Below, one piece after another: positions 11,956 through 21,596 of a DNA stretch of 64,000 nt. Positions within the stretch are counted from its first letter, which is position 1; the number at the start of each line of letters is the position of its first letter. Below the pieces are notes generated by a model. The model ran no database searches. It was given only the letters and a program-made list of their open reading frames with translations, and was not told the origin of the DNA. Made by a program: the position numbers and the translations under genes. This DNA comes from Codonopsis lanceolata (taxonomy: Eukaryota > Streptophyta > Magnoliopsida > Asterales > Campanulaceae). The stretch spans positions 82,128,407-82,192,406 of the forward strand of contig CM028380.1 of NCBI GenBank assembly GCA_013146195.2, given 5' to 3'.

Positions 11956-12625
11956 TTAACTAGGAGTAGTCTTGTTATTGAGAATTGAGATTACTAGATT
12001 AGGAAAGTTGAGACGAAAAGCAGCAATCCTCTTCTTAATCACATCAGGATTAGCACCCACCATTCTCTCTGCCTCTGCTCCTTCCTTCATCAACACGAAG
12101 CTTGGCATAGCTTTGATCCCCATCTTTGCCGCCACCCCCTATTTAATTAATTTATTTATAAATAAAACTATATATTTAATTATATAATTGATTTTCAAAA
12201 TATTGTACTATATATTAGATTTTATATTTACGTTGTTAGCAGCTTAGTATTACCTTAACTTCATCAACATCGATGGATAAGAAGAGTATGTCTTGGTAGC
12301 ATAGGGCCACTTCTTCAAAGAATGGTTTCATGGCCACCGATGGCATGCACCATGTTGCTGCAAAATGCACCACCACCTGCAAATTAATTATATATATATA
12401 TATATTCCTTTTTAGAAGGTCTACGAGACTCAATCAATTAGAAATGATCGAAATACTATCAAATATATGTGTTTTATCAATATCTCCAACTAAGATAGAG
12501 AGATCTAGAGAGAGAGAGCTTACTGGGCAGCCTTGATTTTTAGCTTGAGTCATGAAAAATTTCCATGTTTGTTCAGAGTCTACTTTGACAACTCTGGACT
12601 TCCTAGCTTGTTCATGCCCTTTCAT
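11956..12625 (-). CDS. CXXS1: CXXS-type thioredoxin (CXXS1-like), three exons
   Basis: Exons on the minus strand are 12625-12524, 12376-12254 and 12138-11956, each intron GT-AG, giving 135 residues. The start is ATG 12625 (MKGHEQARKSRVVKVD). The thioredoxin fold is recognisable: the active site WCMPS at residues 43-47 follows VVHFAAT, LSIDVDEVK lies in the central strand, and the cis-proline is in AMPSF (Pro87), then VGANPDVIKKR. The second active-site Cys is Ser, the defining change of plant CXXS thioredoxins, which in Arabidopsis CXXS1 accompanies isomerase-like rather than reductase activity (family knowledge). No transit peptide is evident, so it is probably cytosolic. Neighbours are transposons only. 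The C-terminus (ISILNNKTTPS) runs past the usual fold end. Identity is very likely; exact isoform is less sure. Confidence 0.9.
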
Positions 12626-12673
12626 AATCTTAAATTGTTTATGGTTCTCCTCTGTTTCTATTCGGAAAAAGAC

Positions 12674-12683
12674 TGATATTTAT
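12674..12683 (-). promoter_or_regulatory. TATA box of the CXXS1-like gene
   Basis: The minus strand reads CTATAAATAT about 50 bp upstream of the ATG at 12625. This implies a short 5' leader of roughly 20-25 bases. Confidence 0.6.
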
Positions 12684-12699
12684 AGAAAGCTTTAGGGGT

Positions 12700-13061
12700 T
12701 AGAAGGTACTTATAATAGCCCATGTTTTACTCGTTTAAATATGGAAATATAATTTGAAATTTGTAGAATAATAACAACAACAAAAACGGGATGTTTTACT
12801 GGTTTAATATTTTAGGATGTACGTAGGATCATTTGCTACTATTAAGTATTAGCAATTTAGCCAATACACAATGAATCAATGATTGATGAGTAAAGTATAA
12901 AGCTATAAAACTAAGGATAAATGTAGGGCATTCGACAGCGACACGTTCTCATTTATCTTCAATGATTTATCCATGTATATCATGATAATCATGCTTCATG
13001 TTAATATCATATCTGTTAACCTATATCTTTCTAGCTATAGTTAATGGCTTAAACTCTCTCT

Positions 13062-13096
<35 letters not shown>

Positions 13097-13955
13097 TAGA
13101 GCATCTCCAATGCTACACTTCCTATTTCATCTTCTTAACCGGGTCCCACTGTCACCTACACACTTTTTTCTTCTTATTCCATTTAAGAATATATCTTCCC
13201 AATGCTAATCTTCTTATACATCTTTTTAGTTGAGTCTCACTGCCACCTCATTAACTTTAAACTTCAATCTTATTTTTATATTTCTCAAACAAATAAATTT
13301 ATTTAACTTTATTTTATATATTTTATATTTAAATATTTCGTATAAATTAATTAATTAATTAAATTATAAATAAAGACATTAATTAATTTATAAATAATAA
13401 ATTACTCACAAATTAAATAATTTTTAATTTAATTAATAAATTATCAATAAAATACATATTATACATAACTCGTAAAATAACATAAATAGAAAATTACATA
13501 AAACGTTAAAATTGAAATAAAATACATAATGATAAAGAAGTTGTGAAAAAATGAAAAAGATTAAGGTGATGTATTTATAGGGAAGAAAGAAAAAAAAAGA
13601 AAATTTATTGAAAAAAAGGCCAAAGTAAACGTCAATTTTTTGAAAAAGTAAAAAAAATAAAGCCAAATAATGGCTGTTTTTCTCCACAAATCAGACAGGG
13701 GGCCCCACCATCCAATCCCCTCACTTCCCTCTTCAGTGCGTGAACAACACACGCCTCCGCACTCACCGCACCCACCGACCAACCTCCCTGCACCAACCTC
13801 CCTTCTTCCTCAAAGATTCTCTTCCAAAATTGGAAGATAGGAGACTCTCTCTCCTTGTTGGCAAGTTTAGGAAGATGATAAAGAATACTCATCATTGCTA
13901 AACTTCCAATTCCTATGAAGAAGAGGAGATACGAAGTTTGCAATAGTGGTGCTCT
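12700..13955. other. AT-rich intergenic stretch, mostly unassigned repeat
   Basis: No convincing gene. There are (CA)n and (TA)n runs at 13060-13095. At 13097 the sequence GAGCATCTCCAATGC looks like the terminal repeat of a common plant MITE, and a related CCCAATGCTAATCTTC recurs at 13198. No matching inverted end was found up to 14000. The open frame on the minus strand at 13632-14069 has no recognisable domain. Confidence 0.35.
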
Positions 13956-14994
13956 TAGAGGTGGCAAATTTTGTCCGCGCCTATTTCGTCGCCTGCATCG
14001 CCTAATAAATAATGCAGATACACCCAACATTTTAAGTGGGCATAAATGGGCATGCCCATTTGAGACCATTAAATATGATGGGCTAAATGAGCGCCCACTT
14101 GGGCACCCATGCTAAAACTTATTTTCTTGCTCTTCAAATTTCGCTCTCTTCGATCTTTTGATAATGACGTTTAACATATAGCATAATATATATTGCAATA
14201 TTATGTCGTGTCCCCTCCTCGCCGCCGCCTCCCCCCGGCGACCTCACTGTTCCTCCTTCCTATATTTAACAAACTTTGTTTAAGAAAGACGTGATATTCA
14301 GTTAGTCACAACAAAGTGTCTTATTGATGGAGATCCAACTGGTTATAATTGGTAAGTGTCTTTATTGGTGCTCAAGAGATTAAACATATTTGTTTTGTCA
14401 TAATAACAAAGTACATGGACGTTTAATGCATTTTTATCCATTTTCTATAGAAAAAAAAAAATCAAAGTAGTAGTAGTAATATATAGAAACAAGAGTAATA
14501 ACTGAAAATAATTTTATATTCATCAAAAGAATATTATTTGTGGTTTGCTCACCACAATGAAGATACCATCACTCATTTTCACAGATAAATCTGGGAGGGA
14601 GAGGCCGATGTTTGAAATTGCGAGTTGGGATAAATTTTGATAATAGAGGACAGAACATCTTTGGCTGCCACTACTATTATAACTGATATATATTCAATAC
14701 TCCCCGGATTTGTATACTTATAAGTAATTTTTAGGATGCAACCGTGAATATGTATGGTTATTTGTAAATTTTGAGTAATTTTTTGTAGATGGAAATGATT
14801 TTTTTGTATTTTTTTGTAGCTATTTGATAATTGTATGTTAATGAGTAAATGGGCACCCATGGGCGCACATACCCATTTAGTACCCGCCTATATATGCCCA
14901 TATAATTAAATGGGCACTTATTTACCCGTCCATTTGAGTCCGTCGCCCATGTGGGCACACCCATACCCGCTCATGCCCGTCCATTTCCATTCCC
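13956..14994. mobile_element. probable hAT-type nonautonomous element
   Basis: The left end TAGAGGTGGCAAATTT resembles a common plant hAT terminal repeat. The interior arms at 14035-14110 and 14850-14990 repeat GGGCACCCATG and TGCCCATTT in opposite orientation. The right end (CATTTCCATTCCC reversed) is only a weak match, and no clear 8-bp duplication was found, so edges are tentative. Confidence 0.4.
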
Positions 14995-15237
14995 AAGAGA
15001 CTGTCCTATTTAACCACCCAAATATCAATTAAAATGAAAATCAAATGGTAAAATGATAAAAATAATTTGCAAAAAGGAAATACTAGAAAGTGAACAATTT
15101 TTGAAATGACCTGGACGACTATTTTTAAGAACGGGAGGGTTTTTTTTCTTCAAAATGACACTTACCAAAGTTCATCAAGTAGTTAACCTAATCATTTATA
15201 AGAGCATGATCTGAATGTGAAAACATTGAGTGTCACA

Positions 15238-15841
15238 TAGGGGTGGTAATTTGAGGTATTGGTAGACATGAATACGAAACAAAATTATAGGGTTTGGGTT
15301 GAGACTTATTAGGTTTGAGCTATTATAAGGTCAACATGATAAGACACAATAAAAAATAAGTTATTGTCGGACTTGCTTGATAAGCAAGGTAAGACACGAT
15401 AACTAAAATATATATGTTTTTAAAATATAATTTTTAAATTTACTATTTTAAAATATAATTTTTAAAATGGGTTGTTCACTTCTTTCGAACTATTTTCATG
15501 ATTATTTCATAATTTTATCATTTGCACATTTATAACTTTTAAACTACTTGACTATTTATATTGATAAATTTCCAAAATATATATTAAAAAATCAAAATTA
15601 TATATTTTATAATGTTTTATTGGGCTTAACGTGCTTAACATGCTTAACTAAATAAATTTGATTTTTTTGGTAATAGTGTCTATCGTGTCGTACCGTGCTT
15701 TTGATGTTTTTATCGTGTAGTGTTCAGATTTTTATATTAGACACGATAAGTTTATAATGTCATGTCATGTTCGTGCTTATCGTGTCGTACTATTATCGTA
15801 CTGGCCCGATAACGCCAAAGACAACCAATTTGCCACCCATA
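15238..15841. mobile_element. hAT-type nonautonomous element
   Basis: 604 bp. The terminal repeats are TAGGGGTGGTAATTTG at the left and, reversed, TATGGGTGGCAAATTGG at the right. Flanks GTGTCACA (15230-15237) and GTCTCACC (15842-15849) match at 6 of 8 positions, fitting an aged 8-bp hAT duplication. The interior has many GACACGATA and CGTGTCGTA words, likely subterminal binding motifs. No transposase. Confidence 0.75.
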
Positions 15842-15950
15842 GTCTCACCTAGGGTTTACACATTTTTAAAATGATTTTTTTTAATGCAGATGTAGATAAA
15901 TGATATGGATATCACGTGTTAACAAATTTTTAAGTTTCCTCAATACTTTA

Positions 15951-16206
15951 CTCTCTCCGTCCTAAAATTATTGTCATGTTTTCTTTTTTCGTCCGTCCCA
16001 AAATAATTATTTTGTTTGAAACTTTCCTTTTTAGAATAACACTTTTACCACTTTACCCTTATTTTTTTATCTTAATTTAATTATGAGCAACATACATATA
16101 AGTTTTAAATTAAACTGTATATAAAACTAATATTAATAATTTAGTCCAATATTTTTTTTAAACTATACACAAATTAACCCAAACAATAATTTTATGACAG
16201 AGTAAG
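15951..16206 (+). mobile_element. diverged Stowaway MITE 3
   Basis: Starts CTCTCTCCGTCCTAAAATTATTG after TA and ends GACAGAGTAAG before TA. The body follows the same order of words as the copies at 9830 and 10288 but with many substitutions. Confidence 0.75.
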
Positions 16207-16486
16207 TATAATTTATTTATATGTCGAGCAAACTGACTTGTTAAATTCATTCGGTAAAGTAAATTAAGCGTGGAAAAGTAGCCAAAAAAGAAGATAAAAA
16301 GAGAAACGTATAAATAACCATAGTTTTTTATGTACGGGATTAGTTATCCACCGTGACCGTGCCATAATATCCGAGGCACACTTGTCGATGCGACAGATAA
16401 TACATAAACTGTTGAACCCTATCCGGGTGTGATACGTGGCAGATCAATGATTAATAAGGGATTATCCTTATCACCATCGTGAGTCA

Positions 16487-16986
16487 GAGTATGTACAATG
16501 GTTTTATCAAATCAAACCAAAAATCAAATACAACTTATTAAAAACCAATAAAATAATTTATTAGATACTTAATTGATTTAAAATCAAAAAACCTTCCCAA
16601 TGGTGACACAAAATCCAATACATTTACATATCCCACTATATTTATCTCAATTAATATTGACTAGAAACTTGAAAAAATCATAGAAATTTTTTTTATATCA
16701 AAATGAAACAAACCAAGTCTCTATTTATAAGTAAAAATGTGTACTTTAATTCAGAAAAAAAATAAATAAAAAAACTAAATATTTTTGACTAAAAATTGGT
16801 CAAGAAAGACAATGGAAGAAAATAAAATGTTATCCACTTGCCTAGGATTTGGGGACTTTGGGGTTCAAGAGATGATTTTTTTTTTTGTTAAAATCATTGG
16901 TTGATTTGGAGAAGATTTTTTAAAATTCTCCATTAGATGAGAAGATTTGAGTTTGATTAGAGGAAAAACCCTCATTGTACATGCTC
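16487..16986. mobile_element. MITE with GAGCATGTACAATG ends
   Basis: 500 bp. The left end is GAGTATGTACAATGGTTTT and the right end, reversed, is GAGCATGTACAATGAGGG. TCA directly flanks both ends (16484-16486 and 16987-16989), a 3-bp duplication consistent with PIF/Harbinger-like or similar superfamilies. Noncoding and AT-rich. Confidence 0.7.
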
Positions 16987-17029
16987 TCAGTCATTCAAGT
17001 ATGCTCCAGCTTTGGTTAACTTAAAAAGC

Positions 17030-17272
17030 CTTGTTTTGGTATAGCGTTTTCAAAACGTCATGTTTTTAAAATATATTATTTTTTAAATACAGTTGTTTTT
17101 AAAAATATATTTAATAAATTATTTCAAAATGCTATTTTTAGAAATAGAAAAATTATAAATGCAACATATTTTTAAAACTAAAACATTCTAAATTGGAGCA
17201 TTTTAAAACACTACATAAAAACACTTTAAAAAAGAAAACGTTATATTTTTTACCAAAATTTTAATTAAAACA
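17030..17272. repeat. dispersed AT-rich repeat
   Basis: This contains TATTTCAAAATGCTATTTTTA and CTAAATTGGAGCATTTTAAAA. Closely similar words occur at 31700-31790 inside a kinesin intron (AAAACGCTCCAAATTGGAGC). It is probably a MITE family present twice in the window. Ends not resolved. Confidence 0.4.
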
Positions 17273-17529
17273 CTCCACCGTCCCTAAATTATTGTCCTCC
17301 TTTCCTTTTTAATCCGTCCCAAAATAATTATTCACTTTGAAACTTACCTTTTTAAAACATCATTTTTACCACTTTACCCTCACTTTTTCACTCTACTTTA
17401 ATTATGGGCTACATACACATGAACTTTAAAGAAAACTACACATCAAACCAATATAAATAATCAAATCAATTATTTTTTATTAAATTATGCACCGGATCAA
17501 CTAAGTTTAATATTTAGGGACTGAGGGAG
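17273..17529 (+). mobile_element. Stowaway MITE 4
   Basis: Ends CTCCACCGTCCCTAAATTATTG and TTTAGGGACTGAGGGAG, followed by TA at 17530. Same internal word order as copies 1 and 2. The left terminal repeat has one extra or changed base. Confidence 0.8.
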
Positions 17530-18124
17530 TACTAAATTACCTTTTTAAGGGAAGTTCATTGCAAGGGCTAATTTATGTCAAATCACTCGACCAAGGTTTT
17601 ATGTTGAATTAATAAATGTCGGAACAGGCTAACAATGACCACCTAACAAGCGAATGAATATGGAAAGATTAATTTTCTTCTTGAAAAATTAGGCGATAAT
17701 CGGGCCGATATCATGCAGTGGAATTATAATTGTAAAAGTTTATTATTATTTTTTTAAATCGTTATAGTGTACTTTTTGTGGGAAAATAACGAAAATACCA
17801 TTAATAGAAAAAAAGACATGTACACAAAATCACTATCTCAATTTGTGCATTGAAAAAAAAAAAATTGGGCGTCGCTCCATCCTCCCATATGCCCCTCCCC
17901 AAGCTTTTGCTCTGCTTAACTTTTAATAAGTTACTTGACAACTTCATTTTTTCTCAAAGATTATTGCAACTTAATTTTTATGGTTGTTGGCAACTGGATT
18001 TGTTGTTCGACGCCCACATCAAAAAAAAATAGAGGAGTGGAACTGTTACAATTTTACCAAAATGTACTGATTTACAATTATTCTGGAAAAATTAGTTAAA
18101 GAAAATGAGCTCTCTCACTCACTC

Positions 18125-18178
18125 TTCAAACTTCAAACTTCAAACTTTAAACTTCAAACTCCAAACTCCAAACCCATT
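18125..18178 (+). repeat. tandem 7-mer CTTCAAA upstream of the PnsL3-like gene
   Basis: Seven or so copies of CTTCAAA, drifting to CTCCAAA, lie about 220 bp before the start codon, in the likely promoter or 5' leader. Preceded by a CT-rich stretch (GAGCTCTCTCACTCACTC). Confidence 0.7.
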
Positions 18179-18394
18179 GACAGCAAGTCCATTATGGTGA
18201 CCGTCTAATGACAAGTAATAAAGCCCATCACTAGCCCAAACCCATGTCTTATATCTGAATGAATTACGAAAATGTCCTCATTGGAGGATGTCCTTCTGGT
18301 GGTCTGTAATTGCCAGCCCATTATCGTAACTGATATAACTGAAAAACAGAGAGCACAACTCGCTTTTGATTATCATCATTTCACCACTTCACTC

Positions 18395-19260
18395 ATGGCC
18401 CGTACAGCAAATTTCAACCCAGTGTTTGAAGCCCTACCGGCTATTTCGAGGCTCCACCGTGCTGGAAATACCCTAAAGAGAGCGCCGATTGTTTGTTGTT
18501 TTAGCAAGAAGCAAGAGCAAATTCAAGAACACCCTTTAAAAACAACAAGAAGGCTAGCCTTGGGCATTGCCTCAATATCACTCTTTGCAAACTCAGCCAT
18601 TGCAGAGGACAATGGCTACTGGATCACCACTCCTACTATACCCATTCCCCCTGCCTATAACAGTAAGCTCTCTCTGTCTCCCCTCCCTCCTAATATTCTT
18701 ACTTGCTTTAAGCTACTGCCATTCAATCTTTGTTCCAATTTTGATACATTCTTTCTTTTTCGCGTTATAGAGATTTATAATGAGGAGACGGGAACACGCT
18801 CATTTCTCAAGAAAGGAATATACATGGCAAATATAGGAGTGAAAAATCGGGCCTTTAGGATATATAAGTATGCATTTGATCTGATAGCAATGGGAGATTT
18901 GATCCAGCAAGAAGAAGTCTGGGATTACATTAGGAGGTATCTGCGGCTTAAGTCCACTTTTATGTACTACGATTTCGACAAACTTATCTCTTCTGCTCCA
19001 GCAGACGATAAGCCACCCCTCTTAGACCTCGCAAACAGATTGTTTGACAATTTTGAAAAGGTAGATGAATCCATCACCATTTGATATTGCAAGTTACAAC
19101 ATTTTCTTTCCATCATAAGTTTATCTGAACTCTTATGGATTAAATATCACTGTTTTGACAGCTTGACGATGCTGTAAAAAGGGAAGATAGGCCTCAGACA
19201 GATTCATACTATCAGGATACTACGGCCCTTCTGCGAGAGGTCATGACTAAAATGGCATAA
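18395..19260 (+). CDS. PNSL3: PsbQ-like chloroplast NDH lumenal subunit (PnsL3-like), three exons
   Basis: Exons 18395-18662, 18771-19060 and 19162-19260 with GT-AG introns give 218 residues, near the length of Arabidopsis PnsL3 (about 220). PnsL proteins are lumenal subunits of the NDH-photosystem I supercomplex that runs cyclic electron flow; this PsbQ-like fold is a four-helix bundle. Residues 1-50 look like a chloroplast transit peptide. TTRRLALGIASIS at 50-62 is a twin-arginine thylakoid signal ending in AIA (residues 68-70), so the mature protein should start EDNGYW. Mature-chain motifs: TGTRSFLKKGIYMANIG, YLRLKSTFMYYDFDK and LANRLFDNFEK. The frame is open upstream to 18272, but Met 18395 starts the transit-like part, so I chose it. 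Whether it is PnsL3 or a close PsbQ-like paralogue is the main doubt. Confidence 0.85.
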
Positions 19261-19382
19261 ACCTGTCGTCTGTTAGACCAAATGTTGCAGTTTATTTGGC
19301 TGCTCAGAGCTCACTGTAGAACAGGGGGTCAAAAAAATTGAAATCAGTTCCTTACTCCAACGATATTCAATGCATTTATGTA

Positions 19383-19633
19383 CCCTCGGTTTTCAAATTA
19401 TTGTCTACCTTTTATTTTTTTGTCTATTCTTAAATAATTATCTTCTTTTAAAACTTTTTTTTTAGGAAAACACTTTTAACACTTTAACCTTACTTTTTCT
19501 ACTTATTTTAATTATGGTCATATATTCAAGAGAATTAAAAGAAACCACACATCAATATGTATAATCTAGTCAATTCGTTTTTTTTAAACAGTGTATCAGG
19601 TCAACTCAAACAATATTTTGAAAATGGAGGAAG
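19383..19633 (+). mobile_element. diverged Stowaway MITE 5
   Basis: Begins CCCTCGGTTTTCAAATTATTG after TA and ends AAATGGAGGAAG before TA. It lies about 120 bp beyond the PnsL3-like stop codon. Most similar to the copy at 40234-40495. Confidence 0.75.
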
Positions 19634-19896
19634 TATCACATAACTCATCGACTTATTATTTTGAAAGAAGAATGACAAATTAATCTTCTCCACCCTTAAC
19701 AAATACAAATATCATAATTTGAAACCTAGTTCTTGACAAACTTTACGTCCAATACCATGTTCAATAGTCAAACTCATCTAAAAACTTTGTTGAAAATTGG
19801 TGATAATAATTGGTAATTAAAGCGCCCCATGACCTAATCCAATTTACATAAGAGATTGTATTGATCAACAACTCATCTATAATGATCGATAAGTTA

Positions 19897-20110
19897 TTGT
19901 AGATAAGCGTATAAAATTATTGATTAACTCAAAGTCTCTAGGTCTCTCTTATCCTGTTGGGTATTGGGTATTGGGTATTTGCAATATAAATATTGGCTAC
20001 TATAGATAAGCTCAGAAAATTATTGGTTAACTCAAAGTCTCTAGGTCTCTCTTATATAGATCTCTATGTTAGCTATTTGCAGTAAGTATTGGCTACCCCC
20101 AACAGGTCTC
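19897..20110 (+). repeat. tandem duplication of about 107 bp
   Basis: Two copies of a unit containing TAACTCAAAGTCTCTAGGTC, then CTATTTGCA or GTATTTGCA and TATTGGCTAC. The first also holds GGGTATTGGGTATTGGGTAT, a small triplication. A second, shorter duplication (TCCATTGTT with CTTTGAGG and CTGTGAGG) follows at 20116-20190. No coding sense. Confidence 0.7.
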
Positions 20111-20310
20111 TATTTGCAGTCCATTGTTTGAGAGCTTTGAGGACTGTGAGGTAGGTCCATTGTTAGGGAACTTTGAGGGCTGTGAGGTTCTTGTGCGGTG
20201 GGCTATAAACCAATACTAATACTCTAGTAGTATCAGTTCATCGCAAGCAATCGGCGACCAAAACTATGATCAAGTTCACATAAAAGAGGATCAATGTTGC
20301 GCATATGGTT

Positions 20311-20687
20311 TGTTAAGTACCTGAAGCACTCTAATGAAACACTAAAACACTCTGTTAAGAAATAACTTTTGCAAGAATCTCACTCAAATATTTCTCAACA
20401 ACCCGTAGGAGAATCTCCAAATGAAAGGAAAATATTTATATTATTCGATGATATCCTGTTCAAATGTAGCTAGGATATAAATAGGGAAAATAAAACTGAC
20501 TGGAAAGATAATGCCTAAAAACTCTCAACAACTAACAAAGTAGTGGGAACCTTATTTGATTCAGCTTGCTCCTAAATTAATTCAAACCACTTACTGGGAA
20601 AATAACTAATAAATAAAAATACAGAAAAATAAATAAACTTATTTCTGACGTGGCCTCCTGGAATAAGTCAACCAAGGTTTCTTATCA
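20311..20687 (-). repeat. 3' LTR of the Gypsy element
   Basis: On the minus strand it runs TGATAAGAAACC to GGTACTTAACA. The last codons of the polyprotein (up to the stop at 20639) lie inside this LTR. Confidence 0.95.
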
Positions 20688-21544
20688 TTACTCTCCCCTT
20701 CGAAACTCCACTTGTCCTCAAGTGGAAATGCAGGAAATTGTGCCTTGAGCAGGTCATAATCTTCCCAGTTGGAATCCTCCACTGATCTGTGTTGCCACTG
20801 AATTAATAGTTCCAGTGAATGCTTATCCATCCAGCGATGTTGCAGAACCTTTGAAGGGAAAACCATCATTTCTAAGTCCTCAGATAAAGGCAGAAGAGCT
20901 GGCGGATTTGAAGGTTGTTGACCATGTGCAGGTCTGAGTAATGAGACATGGAATATCGGATGAACTCTCGAGTTTGGAGGGAGTTCTAGTTCGTACGCAA
21001 CTGAACCAATCCGTCTCAACACTGTGTAAGGGCCAAAAAATCTGGGAGATAACTTTTCAAACTTTCGTTTGGCCAAAGATTTTTGGCGATAAGGTTGTAC
21101 CCTGAGCCAAGCAGCATCTCCAGGAGCAAATTGAAGGTCTCTTCGATGTTGGTCAGCATTAATTTTCATGCGGTGCTGAGCTTTCATCAAGTTATCACGA
21201 AGGACTTGTAGCATGGCATCTCTTGTAATTAATTGCTCTTCTAGATCAGCTACCATTGTTTCCCCTTTTACATAGAGACAAATAGATGGAGGATCACGAC
21301 CATACACCAGCTTGAAAGGAGTGTTATTTAGGGGTGAGCAGAAGTTTTCCAGCATCGGACCGGACCAATGGAACCGGACCAGACCAGTCAAAAATGGACC
21401 GAACCAATACTTTGGATTGGTCCTAGATCTGAGCCTACGAGCCAGGACAATTAGGTCGGTCCCGTTGAAACCAAAAGCGAAATAGGACGAGCAGGACCAA
21501 TGTGTATTTATTATTATTTTATTATATATAATATACTAATATAG

Positions 21545-21596
<52 letters not shown>

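Noticed and set aside
13632..14069. 145-codon open frame on the minus strand
   Set aside because: No recognisable motif, mixed composition, runs into a probable hAT end and an AT-rich repeat; no splice or promoter context.
18272..18394. Upstream in-frame extension of the PnsL3-like protein
   Set aside because: The extension would put an acidic, non-transit-like segment before the plastid targeting sequence; Met 18395 is the better start.
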